Assembly (NCBI GenBank): GCA_002432795.1
Contig: DJGU01000004.1
Span: 7,332-19,800 of the forward strand
Length of the DNA: 12,469 nt
Direction of reading: 5' to 3'
Source: Anaerolineaceae bacterium UBA5838
GTDB lineage: Bacteria > Chloroflexota > Anaerolineae > Anaerolineales > Anaerolineaceae
Made by a program: the position numbers and the translations under genes. This document shows positions 1 to 6,580 of this stretch, one piece after another. The notes under the pieces are model-generated. The model did not search any database, was not told the origin of the DNA, and worked only from the letters and a program-made list of their open reading frames with translations. Position 1 is the stretch's first letter. Each line of letters opens with the position of its first letter.

Positions 1-35
1 TACGCTGGGTAAACAGAGGTGGAAAGCCATATAAA

Positions 36-90
36 ATTGTAAACAATCACATCGGATAATCTGTAAACAATCATAGTTGTCTATACAACC
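36..90. repeat. Short direct repeat and TTGT/ACAA dyads in left intergenic region
   Basis: The 12-mer TGTAAACAATCA occurs exactly twice, at 38-49 and 62-73, a 24-base period. The first copy lies in a dyad ATTGT-AA-ACAAT (36-47). A further dyad GTTGT-ctat-ACAAC lies at 76-89. The 1-157 stretch otherwise shows no coding potential. Such an arrangement fits binding sites for a dimeric regulator of a gene lying left of the window, but neither the gene nor the protein is visible. With only two exact units it is not a CRISPR array. Low confidence in function; the repeats themselves are read directly. Confidence 0.4.
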
Positions 91-157
91 ATCACGCAGA
101 CTGGACACCCACGAGTACCAAGCCTTTATTACTTACAGATAGCCTCTGACATCTGAA

Positions 158-1228
158 TCACGACAGCAGATACGCCAAAATCCACCTGGTGGTATCCACC
201 AACGCGTCTGTATGGGTGCGCTCGTAGTGGTGGGAACTGTCCACGCCTGGACCGATCAGCGCCACGGCGGCATGCCCTCCGGCGCGCCAGTAAGCCTTGG
301 CATCCGAGCTGTAGTGCAGGTAAATATCCACCTTCACCGGAATGTCGTAAGCCGCTGCCAGGTCGCGCAGTTTGTTCGAAAGCTCGTGGTGATACGGACC
401 GCTGGCATCCTTAATGCAAATGCTGGCGTGATATTCATCCGAAGCCTGTCCATTACCAATGGCAGCCATGTCCACCGCCACCAGTTCTTCCAGGCTCACG
501 GGGAAATCGCTGCTTCCTCCAATCCCGACTTCTTCAAAATTGCTGAAGAGGAAACAGGTACTTTCGCGAGGCTTCAGGTTGTGATCATGCAGGGTTTTTA
601 TGGCAGTCAGAAGGTTAGCCACAGCAGCTTTATCATCCAGGTGGCGCGATTTGACGAACCCATTGACTACTTCCACGCGTGGGTCAAAAGAGACAAAGTC
701 GCCAACTTCGATGCCAAGCTCGCGCACCTCGTCAGCATTCGAAACCTGCGCGTCGAGGCGCACCTCCATACTGGCGGCATCGCGTTTGTCGTCGCGCACG
801 TTGTCGTAAACGTGAACCGAGGCTTTGTGGGGCAGGAGACTTCCGCGCACTGTGCCATTTTCGCGGGTGTGAACCAGGCAATTCTCTCCCTCAACGCTTC
901 CCCAGGCGAAGCCGCCCACATTGGTCAGCTCAAGCCTGCCGCTGGCTTTGATCTCGCGCACCATTCCTCCGAGTGTATCCACATGGGCAGTCAGCCCGCG
1001 CGTGGTCGGGGTTTCAGGACCGTTTTCCCCCGGCAGGAAGGCGAGCAGCGAGCCTTTGCGCGTCCACTGCGTGCGGATTTCCGGGAAGGCGGCAAGTTCC
1101 TTTTCCACCAGCGCGATCGCCTGGCTTGAAAACCCGGTCGGGCTGGGGGTGTTGAGCAGCCTGGTCAAAAAGTCAATCATGTAGGAGGTGTCGATGGCGG
1201 GTAAAGCGGGTTTTTGTTTCTGATTCAT
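158..1228 (-). CDS. M42-family metallopeptidase, NAGGN osmoprotectant-system type
   Basis: This 356-residue protein is a predicted cytoplasmic dinuclear-metal aminopeptidase/deblocking hydrolase of MEROPS family M42. The expected ligands are visible: H82 and D84 (AHVDTLG), bridging D198 or D199 (RHLDDKAAV), the catalytic/metal pair E232-E233 (FEEVGIGG), D253 (AVDMAAIG) and H333 in SSHHYERTH. The RHLDDKA and HxYERTHxD blocks match, from memory, the subfamily found with N-acetylglutaminylglutamine amide (NAGGN) synthesis genes (TIGR03106-like). Its true substrate is not known to me. The ATG is supported by an AGGAG Shine-Dalgarno sequence (minus-strand copy of 1237-1241) 8 nt upstream. It lies 61 nt downstream of the thioesterase on the same strand, probably the second gene of one transcript. 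No NAGGN biosynthetic partner is inside the window; one could lie to the left. M42 membership is very likely, the subtype moderately so. Confidence 0.9.
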   Translation of the reverse strand: MNQKQKPALPAIDTSYMIDFLTRLLNTPSPTGFSSQAIALVEKELAAFPEIRTQWTRKGSLLAFLPGENGPETPTTRGLTAHVDTLGGMVREIKASGRLELTNVGGFAWGSVEGENCLVHTRENGTVRGSLLPHKASVHVYDNVRDDKRDAASMEVRLDAQVSNADEVRELGIEVGDFVSFDPRVEVVNGFVKSRHLDDKAAVANLLTAIKTLHDHNLKPRESTCFLFSNFEEVGIGGSSDFPVSLEELVAVDMAAIGNGQASDEYHASICIKDASGPYHHELSNKLRDLAAAYDIPVKVDIYLHYSSDAKAYWRAGGHAAVALIGPGVDSSHHYERTHTDALVDTTRWILAYLLS

Positions 1229-1289
1229 GTTAATGGCTCCTGGTTTCTATCAAATTTATTAATCTCTTGCGTTGTCTGGTTGACTGGGT

Positions 1290-1745
1290 TTAAGCCAGGA
1301 AATCCTCATTCTGTTCAAATGCGGCTAATTTTTGGCGCCAGTCCTGTGGGACTCGGCGCGATTTGTTTTCGGTGTGGTTGTATGCCACCATCACTGTTTC
1401 CCCGCGGGCGAAGGCGGTCTCGCCATCGGCGCTTTCCACCTGGAACTGGAAACGCAAGCTCTTACCACCAACGTGGGCAGCGCGGATGCCAACCCGAACC
1501 TCATCATCAAACTGGATGGAAACCAAATAATCGATGTGAATCGAAGCAACCACCATGCCAAATCCGCCAGACATCGTGCCGTCCCAGATTCCTGTCGCGC
1601 GATAGTAGCCGGTGCGGGCGGTTTCGACATATTCCATGATGGCAACGTTGTTGACGTGCAGCAGCGTGTCCAGGTCGGCATAGCGCACATGGATCGGATG
1701 GTAATAGCTAAAGGCTTTGGGATAGGCGGGTGTGAGTGAGGTCAT
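1290..1745 (-). CDS. Hotdog-fold acyl-CoA thioesterase (4HBT/YbgC-like)
   Basis: This 151-residue protein fits a single hotdog domain of the 4-hydroxybenzoyl-CoA thioesterase/YbgC/FadM type, which hydrolyses acyl-CoA thioesters in the cytoplasm. Residues 20-45 carry the family signature: VRYADLDTLLHVNN, with D24 or D26 as likely catalytic acid and H30/N32 in the conserved H-x-N position, followed by the helix MEYVETAR with E41. Acyl-chain preference cannot be read from sequence. The ATG has an AGGAG ribosome-binding site (minus-strand copy of 1754-1758) 8 nt upstream. A TATAAT-like -10 box lies just before that, giving a short leader. It is the first gene of a likely two-gene minus-strand unit with the M42 peptidase and is divergent from the AAA ATPase gene. 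Confidence 0.88.
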   Translation of the reverse strand: MTSLTPAYPKAFSYYHPIHVRYADLDTLLHVNNVAIMEYVETARTGYYRATGIWDGTMSGGFGMVVASIHIDYLVSIQFDDEVRVGIRAAHVGGKSLRFQFQVESADGETAFARGETVMVAYNHTENKSRRVPQDWRQKLAAFEQNEDFLA

Positions 1746-1766
1746 GATCTGTGCTCCTGAAAGTAA

Positions 1767-1772
1767 ATTATA
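1767..1772 (-). promoter_or_regulatory. Candidate -10 box for the thioesterase/peptidase unit
   Basis: The minus strand reads TATAAT here, 21 nt before the thioesterase ATG and 8 nt before its AGGAG site. Transcription would start near 1760, giving a leader of about 15 nt. No good -35 hexamer is visible 16-18 nt upstream (TAGCCT or TTAGCC), so the call rests on the -10 alone. Confidence 0.4.
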
Positions 1773-1818
1773 GTCAAAACAAGCCAGTAAGGCTAAATTA
1801 AACCTTGTAAAGCTTGCT

Positions 1819-1892
1819 TTGACAGAAGTTTTGTCAAAAAAATGATAAAACTCTCGGATAAAAGAAGTTCTGTCAAAAAATTGACAAAACTT
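1819..1892. promoter_or_regulatory. Array of TGTCAA/TTGACA half-sites, probable operator region
   Basis: Two copies of an inverted repeat lie 39 bases apart. The downstream copy pairs arm 1865-1876 (AAGTTCTGTCAA) with 1881-1892 (TTGACAAAACTT) around an AAAA centre, 11 of 12 positions matching. The upstream copy pairs 1826-1837 with 1842-1853, 9 of 12 matching. The left arms with their flanks also form a direct repeat (1824-1841 and 1863-1880, one difference). A further TTGACA at 1819-1824 faces TGTCAA at 1832-1837. The right arm of the downstream copy contains the -35 hexamer of the AAA ATPase promoter, so a protein bound there would block RNA polymerase. The array sits between two divergent transcription units and might control both. 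The regulator is unknown. Confidence 0.6.
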
Positions 1893-1909
1893 TCATGCCC
1901 CTGTATAAT
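1881..1909 (+). promoter_or_regulatory. Consensus sigma70-type promoter of the AAA ATPase gene
   Basis: TTGACA (1881-1886) and TATAAT (1904-1909) are both perfect consensus hexamers with the optimal 17-nt spacer. The start point would fall near 1916, only about 10 nt before the ATG at 1926. The GAGGTG ribosome-binding site (1916-1921) would then lie at the very 5' end of the mRNA. The -35 is embedded in the palindrome described at 1865-1892, suggesting a strong promoter held down by a repressor. Confidence 0.8.
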
Positions 1910-1925
1910 TTAAGTGAGGTGAGCG

Positions 1926-3137
1926 ATGGTAAAGCGAGAAATGTACCTAAAAGAAATGCAGGTCTGGCGTGAAAAGCAGGTGATCAAAGTAGTTACTGGG
2001 GTAAGGCGATGTGGAAAATCAACCTTGTTTCAACAGTATATCGATTTTCTGCTCTCTGATGGGGTAAAAGGCGAGCAGATTATCTACATCAATTTGGAAG
2101 ATCTTGCCTTTGAGCGGCTTCTCGATTACCGAGAACTCTACAGCTATATCGAAAAGCGATTTATTCCAAACCAAACTTCCTACGTTTTTTTGGATGAAGT
2201 TCAGCAATGTCCGAAATTTGAAAAGGCGGTTGACAGTCTTTATATCAAACAAAATGTTGATCTCTATATTACTGGCTCTAACGCTAATCTGCTTTCAGGT
2301 GAGTTGGCAACTTTACTTTCTGGCAGGTATGTCTTGATTGAAATGTTGCCTCTGTCATTTAAAGAATTTGTCGCTTCTGGTGATGAGACTATTTCTGTGC
2401 GTGAGAAATTCAATCGTTATCTGCGTTTTGGTTCGTTTCCATATTTAACCCAGCTTGGCGAATCAGAGTCTACTTTCAGAACCTATATTGAAGGAATTTA
2501 CAGCACCATACTGCTCAAAGATGTGGCTTCGCGCGATGGAATTGCGGACGTATCACTTTTGGAAGACATTATTAGGTTTTTAAGCAGCAGTATCGGCAGC
2601 CCCATTTCAGCAAAAAGGATCTCTGATTCGATCAATGCTTCCGGGCGAAGCATATCTGTGAACACAGTAGATAAGTATCTTAAAGCCCTGACTGAAAGCT
2701 TTATTTTCTATAAAGCGGATCGGTTTGACGTAAAGGGACGCAACCTTCTTAAGACTCTGTCTAAGTACTACATAGTTGATACCGGTTTGCGGAACTACTT
2801 ACTGCCTACGATGTCGCAAGATCTTGGTCACCAGATTGAAAACATCGTTTACCTAGAACTTCTTCGGAGAGATTTTCGAGTCAATGTTGGAAAAGTTGGT
2901 GATAAAGAGGTGGATTTTGTGGCCAGCGGTAAGAGCCAGACGGTCTACCTACAAGTGGCAACCACTGTCTTGGCTGAAGAAACGCTTAGGCGTGAGTTAG
3001 AAGCTTTCCGCGGGATCCCTGATAATTTTCCTCGTATGCTCCTGACGCTTGATGATATTCCCGCTTATGCCAATCATGACGGGGTTCATCAGATTTATTT
3101 GTTGGATTGGTTGTTGGAAAAGAATATAGATAATTAA
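1926..3137 (+). CDS. AAA ATPase with DUF4143-type C-terminal domain
   Basis: This 403-residue protein belongs to the AAA_14/DUF4143 family of predicted ATPases, whose cellular role is unsettled. The N-terminal ATPase shows Walker A GVRRCGKST (25-33), Walker B YVFLDEVQ (86-93), a sensor-1-like YITGSNA (114-120) and GRY (133-135). A helical, winged-helix-like middle follows (about 200-265). The C-terminal part (about 300-350) has the PD-(D/E)XK-like pattern E305 ... EVDFV (328-332) ... LQVA (342-345). The usual Lys of the last motif is Gln, so nuclease activity is doubtful. A GAGGTG site (1916-1921) lies 4 nt before the ATG. An alternative ATG at 1941 would remove five residues but lacks a well-placed site. 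The gene is A+T-rich (2221-2280 holds 20 G+C of 60) between G+C-richer neighbours, which suggests lateral acquisition. It is monocistronic as far as can be seen. Confidence 0.88.
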   Translation: MVKREMYLKEMQVWREKQVIKVVTGVRRCGKSTLFQQYIDFLLSDGVKGEQIIYINLEDLAFERLLDYRELYSYIEKRFIPNQTSYVFLDEVQQCPKFEKAVDSLYIKQNVDLYITGSNANLLSGELATLLSGRYVLIEMLPLSFKEFVASGDETISVREKFNRYLRFGSFPYLTQLGESESTFRTYIEGIYSTILLKDVASRDGIADVSLLEDIIRFLSSSIGSPISAKRISDSINASGRSISVNTVDKYLKALTESFIFYKADRFDVKGRNLLKTLSKYYIVDTGLRNYLLPTMSQDLGHQIENIVYLELLRRDFRVNVGKVGDKEVDFVASGKSQTVYLQVATTVLAEETLRRELEAFRGIPDNFPRMLLTLDDIPAYANHDGVHQIYLLDWLLEKNIDN

Positions 3138-3236
3138 ACTGTCAGCCGTGATCAATTACTATATGATTTTGCCATCACCTTTGATAATGCAGTTAACCTC
3201 CTGGTCAAATGCAGAATAACAGTTCATTGATCAGCA

Positions 3237-3293
3237 TATAATACCCACTTTTTGAAATATTCGCGCACAAATAGACTCCCATACGAGTACAAT
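3237..3293 (+). promoter_or_regulatory. Candidate promoter region of the CcrM-like methylase, with a GANTC site
   Basis: Two -10-like boxes precede the methylase: TATAAT at 3237-3242 and TACAAT at 3288-3293. The second would start transcription about 7 nt downstream, near 3300, essentially at the ATG (3303). Neither has a convincing -35 at 16-18 nt. A GACTC site (3274-3278), a possible substrate of the encoded enzyme if it is GANTC-specific, lies between them. This is a weak prediction for each individual box. Confidence 0.35.
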
Positions 3294-3302
3294 AGAAACA
3301 CC

Positions 3303-4403
3303 ATGTCCGAAAATCCGCTCGCGCCCTGGATCGACACCATCATCGAAGGCAACTGCCTCGAGGTGCTGCCAACCCTGCCGGCAGACTCGGTGGACCTGAT
3401 CTTCGCCGACCCGCCCTACAACCTGCAGCTGCAGGGCGACCTCTGGCGTCCGAACGTCAGCAAGGTGGACGGGGTCACCGAGGATTGGGACAAATTCGAA
3501 AGCCTTGAAGCCTACGACGACTTCACGCGCAAATGGCTCAGCGAGTGCCGGCGTGTGCTCAAACCCACCGGCACGCTGTGGGTGATCGGTTCCTATCACA
3601 ATATCTACCGCGTCGGCAGCATCCTGCAGGACCTTGGCTACTGGATCCTGAACGACATCGTGTGGGTCAAGAGCAACCCCATGCCCAATTTCCGCGGCGT
3701 GCGCTTCACCAACGCCCACGAAACCCTCCTTTGGGCGCAAAAAGAACCTGGCGCGAAATACACTTTCAACTACCGCGCCATGAAAGCCTTGAATGATGAT
3801 CTGCAGATGCGCTCGGATTGGTTCCTGCCGATTTGCACCGGCAAGGAACGCCTGAAAGAAGACGGCAAAAAGGCGCACCCCACCCAGAAACCAGAGGCGC
3901 TGCTCTACCGCGTGCTGCTTGCCACAACCGAACCCGGAGATGTCGTGCTGGATCCCTTCTTTGGCACGGGGACCACTGGCGCTATGGCTAAGAAGCTGCA
4001 AAGGCACTTTGTTGGCATCGAATTGGAGCCAAATTACATCCGCGTGGCGCGCAAACGCCTTGAATCCGCTATGCAGCGCGAGTTTAACGACCCGGTTTTC
4101 TTCACACCTGACCCGCGCAAGCGCCAGCGCGTGCCCTTCGGCACGCTGGTTGAACAGGGCTTCATCAATCCAGGCGACGCGCTGTTTTTTGGCGCTGAGG
4201 GGCAGCAGAAGGCCATTGTGCAGTCAGATGGATCAGTGGTGCTCAACGGGCATCGCGGCTCAATCCATGCTGTGGCGCGTGCCCTGCGCAACGGACCAGC
4301 CAACGGCTGGAGGGTCTGGCACTTTTGGGATCCTGAGACCAACGCCCGCCAGCCGATCGATCTATTGCGCGAACGCTATCTGGATCAGATCGTGGAACTT
4401 TAA
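3303..4403 (+). CDS. CcrM-like DNA adenine-N6 methyltransferase (probable GANTC specificity)
   Basis: This 366-residue protein is a beta-class adenine methyltransferase, with catalytic DPPY (36-39) preceding the S-adenosylmethionine motif FFGTGTTG (219-226). Resemblance to Caulobacter CcrM is close over the full length as I remember it: FADPPYNLQL, the SKVDGVTEDWD-FES block (53-67), WVIGSYHNI (93-101), ILNDIVWVKSNPMPNF (115-130), AHPTQKPEALLYRV (191-204). It also shares the C-terminal specificity domain (about 275-355: RVPFGTLVEQG, SIHAVARAL, NGWRVWHFW). CcrM methylates GANTC; that specificity here is inferred. The ATG at 3303 is preferred over a TTG at 3252, because CcrM proteins start just before the IIxGxC segment. 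No clear Shine-Dalgarno is present, and a TACAAT box 9 nt upstream suggests a leaderless mRNA. No restriction endonuclease is adjacent, so it appears to be an orphan methylase. The gene is G+C-rich (3361-3420 is 40 of 60). Confidence 0.92.
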   Translation: MSENPLAPWIDTIIEGNCLEVLPTLPADSVDLIFADPPYNLQLQGDLWRPNVSKVDGVTEDWDKFESLEAYDDFTRKWLSECRRVLKPTGTLWVIGSYHNIYRVGSILQDLGYWILNDIVWVKSNPMPNFRGVRFTNAHETLLWAQKEPGAKYTFNYRAMKALNDDLQMRSDWFLPICTGKERLKEDGKKAHPTQKPEALLYRVLLATTEPGDVVLDPFFGTGTTGAMAKKLQRHFVGIELEPNYIRVARKRLESAMQREFNDPVFFTPDPRKRQRVPFGTLVEQGFINPGDALFFGAEGQQKAIVQSDGSVVLNGHRGSIHAVARALRNGPANGWRVWHFWDPETNARQPIDLLRERYLDQIVEL

Positions 4404-4514
4404 GCGCCTTTCCTCACATTCAATCAAATAATCCCCACAATTTCTTGCAAAGTATCGAGATATACCATTAATAAACCTTCTGCCTGCTCCTAAGACCTAA
4501 AATACGGTCAAATA

Positions 4515-4521
4515 AAAGGAG
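4515..4521 (+). promoter_or_regulatory. Ribosome-binding site of the lipoprotein gene
   Basis: AAAGGAG lies 5 nt before the ATG at 4527 and fixes that start. Upstream, 4404-4514 is A+T-rich. TTGCAA (4445-4450) followed by a poor -10 near 4468 is the best promoter I can find, and I would not rely on it. Confidence 0.6.
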
Positions 4522-4526
4522 TAATT

Positions 4527-6440
4527 ATGAAATATTTACAAGCAAAACTAATATCTCTGGCACTGATAGCGCTGATGGCGCTGGGTGCTTGCACTTCAAA
4601 TCCTTCCACTGTCGTCGAGGCGGAAGTCCCTGCCACACAAGCTGCTGACTCTAGTAGTTCGATTAACAGATCTCCTTCCGCCGACACCAGCCAAAGCTCC
4701 CCAGCCATTTCGTCCACCGGGCAGGCAGCTGTCTCGGAAATTGAGCTGATTGAAACACATGAAACTGAAGCTGATTACACCTGGGATGAGGCAGAAGTGG
4801 TGGAAATCATTCTGGCAGACGATGCCAGCTCTGCTGTCAGCCAGGCGGTTAAGATCACAGGCAATCAGATCACCATCACTGCCGGCGGAACTTACCGCCT
4901 GACTGGTACGCTCAGCGACGGGCAGGTGCTGGTGGAATCAGAGGATGATGATGTGGTGAGGTTGATTCTTAGCGGTGTGGATATCAACAGCCGCAGCAGT
5001 GCGCCAATCTATCTCAAAGCGGCTGAAAAAGCGGTCATTGTCCTGGCTGATGGTACTCAGAATATTTTGACTGATACCGCGAATTACGTCTATGCCAGCG
5101 CGGATGAAGATGAGCCCAAAGCGACTCTCTTTAGCAATGATGACCTGACAATCTATGGCAGTGGCATGTTGACTGTGATTGGGCAATACAATGACGCTAT
5201 CAGCAGCGATGATGGAATTGTGATCAACGGGGCAAGCATCAACATTCAAGCGGTGGATGATGGGTTACGCGGCAAGGACTACCTGGTCATCAAAGACGCA
5301 AGCCTGGAGGTGGTCTCTGGCGGGGACGGTTTGAAATCCGATGACGACGATGCTGAAAAACCGGGTCAAATCCAAATCTCCAACAGCACGCTGACCATCG
5401 ATTCGCTTGGTGACGCGATTGCTGCTGAAGGTTCAGTAACTATTTTGTCTGGAGATTTCACCATCTATTCAGGCGATTCTTCTTTTGATCCCAACAGCAT
5501 GTCGGCAAAGGGAATCAAAGGATTGGTTTCGGTGGTGATTGAAGGCGGAACTTTCTTTATCGATGCCGTGGATGACGCGCTGCATTCTAATGGTGATATC
5601 ACCATTAATAGCGGCAGTTTTACGATCGCCAGCGGGGATGATGGCATGCATGCTGACCCCTCGCTTACGATCAACGGAGGCGAAATAGAGATCACAGAAT
5701 CCTATGAAGGTCTTGAAGCCCAGGTGGTTACGATTAATGGTGGTGAAATCTCCCTGTTTACCTCGGACGATGGCATCAACGCCGCAGGTGGTGTGGATGG
5801 GTCAGGCATGAATGGTGGCTGGGGGATGCCGGGTGGGCAGGCGCCCTGGGAGCGGGGTGGAGCCACGGGGAATTATTGGGTGATCATCAACGGCGGTAAT
5901 ATCTACGTGAATGCTGGTGGCGATGGCATTGATTCCAACGGCTCGATCGAAATGACTGGGGGCGTGCTGCTGGTGGACGGGCCCACCATGAATGGCAATG
6001 GTCCTCTTGATTACATGGGCACCTTTAATATCAGCGGCGGCACCCTGGTAGCGGTCGGCAGCCTTGGCATGGCTCAGGCTCCAAGCCCTTCCTCTGAGCA
6101 GCCCTCGATCTTTATCGGACTCAACCAAACTCTGCCTGCTTCGACATTGATTAACTTGCAAACCGCTTCCGGGCAGAGCGTGATAACCTATGCCCCCTCA
6201 AAGGAATACCAAAGTGTCCTTATCTCCAGCCCACAGCTTGAACTGGGAGAAAGCTACACCTTGTTTACTGGCGGCTCATCCAGCGGTGAGATTGATAATA
6301 ATCTCTATCTTAACGGAGAGTATCAGCCAGGAACTGAACTTACCCAATTGACGGTCGACTCAATAGTTGCCACTTATGGGACTAACGCTGGTTCTGGAGG
6401 TCCAGGCTTCCCGGCTGGTGGCGGTGGACGAAGACCCTAA
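4527..6440 (+). CDS. Cthe_2159-like carbohydrate-binding beta-helix lipoprotein
   Basis: This 637-residue exported lipoprotein has a signal peptide (1-21) with lipobox LGA-C22, then a Ser/Thr-rich linker (about 23-70) and a body of short beta-helix repeats. The repeats (about 200-480) recur as GD/DD-G-I/L/M turns followed by I-x-GG-x-I strands: DDGIVINGASINI, VDDGLRGK, GDDGMHADPSLTINGGEIEI, SDDGINAA, GGDGIDSNG. The pattern matches the Cthe_2159 / DUF4353 family. The Clostridium thermocellum founder is described as an acidic-polysaccharide-binding, calcium-containing right-handed beta-helix. The many Asp pairs here are consistent with calcium binding. A beta-rich C-terminal domain (about 500-620) ends in a Gly-rich tail (GGPGFPAGGGGRRP). 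It probably sits on the outer face of the membrane; the ligand is unknown. The family often neighbours VTC, DUF4956 and CotH genes, and the first two follow here. Confidence 0.88.
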   Translation: MKYLQAKLISLALIALMALGACTSNPSTVVEAEVPATQAADSSSSINRSPSADTSQSSPAISSTGQAAVSEIELIETHETEADYTWDEAEVVEIILADDASSAVSQAVKITGNQITITAGGTYRLTGTLSDGQVLVESEDDDVVRLILSGVDINSRSSAPIYLKAAEKAVIVLADGTQNILTDTANYVYASADEDEPKATLFSNDDLTIYGSGMLTVIGQYNDAISSDDGIVINGASINIQAVDDGLRGKDYLVIKDASLEVVSGGDGLKSDDDDAEKPGQIQISNSTLTIDSLGDAIAAEGSVTILSGDFTIYSGDSSFDPNSMSAKGIKGLVSVVIEGGTFFIDAVDDALHSNGDITINSGSFTIASGDDGMHADPSLTINGGEIEITESYEGLEAQVVTINGGEISLFTSDDGINAAGGVDGSGMNGGWGMPGGQAPWERGGATGNYWVIINGGNIYVNAGGDGIDSNGSIEMTGGVLLVDGPTMNGNGPLDYMGTFNISGGTLVAVGSLGMAQAPSPSSEQPSIFIGLNQTLPASTLINLQTASGQSVITYAPSKEYQSVLISSPQLELGESYTLFTGGSSSGEIDNNLYLNGEYQPGTELTQLTVDSIVATYGTNAGSGGPGFPAGGGGRRP

Positions 6441-6466
6441 CTTTTCTTTGTGTCACTCCTCTCTTG

Positions 6467-6505
6467 CCGGCGGTCACGCAATTTGCGTGACCGTCCGGTT
6501 TAATA
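6467..6505 (+). terminator. Rho-independent terminator after the lipoprotein gene
   Basis: A 10-bp perfect stem CGGTCACGCA (6471-6480) / TGCGTGACCG (6484-6493) has a 3-nt loop. It is extended by CCGG (6467-6470) / CCGG (6495-6498) around a single bulged T, then by TTTAATAG and a TTTT run. The U-tract is interrupted, so efficiency is uncertain. It would separate the lipoprotein transcript from the VTC-led unit. Confidence 0.7.
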
Positions 6506-6580
6506 GTTTTCTTATACAAGAAATAAACCTGATCATCAGAGGTCTTTGCTACTATTGAAATCGAGTTTAAGGAGAACACG

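Noticed and set aside
38..73. Possible CRISPR remnant
   Set aside because: Only two 12-base units separated by 12 bases, no cas genes and no longer repeat; regulatory sites are more likely.
136..155. CAGAT/ATCTG hairpin as terminator of the M42 gene (minus strand)
   Set aside because: The stem is only 5 bp with a 10-nt loop and no T-run follows on the minus strand.
212..1129. A 305-codon open frame on the plus strand
   Set aside because: It is antisense to the M42 peptidase, whose metal-ligand motifs are all intact. The translation resembles no family and the frame is a by-product of G+C-rich codon usage.
3252..3302. TTG-initiated 17-residue extension of the methylase
   Set aside because: The extension spans the likely -10 region, lacks a ribosome-binding site and is absent from the CcrM family as I know it.
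3231..4007. A 258-codon open frame on the minus strand
   Set aside because: It lies opposite the CcrM-like methylase, which is conserved throughout; the antisense product shows no recognisable domain.
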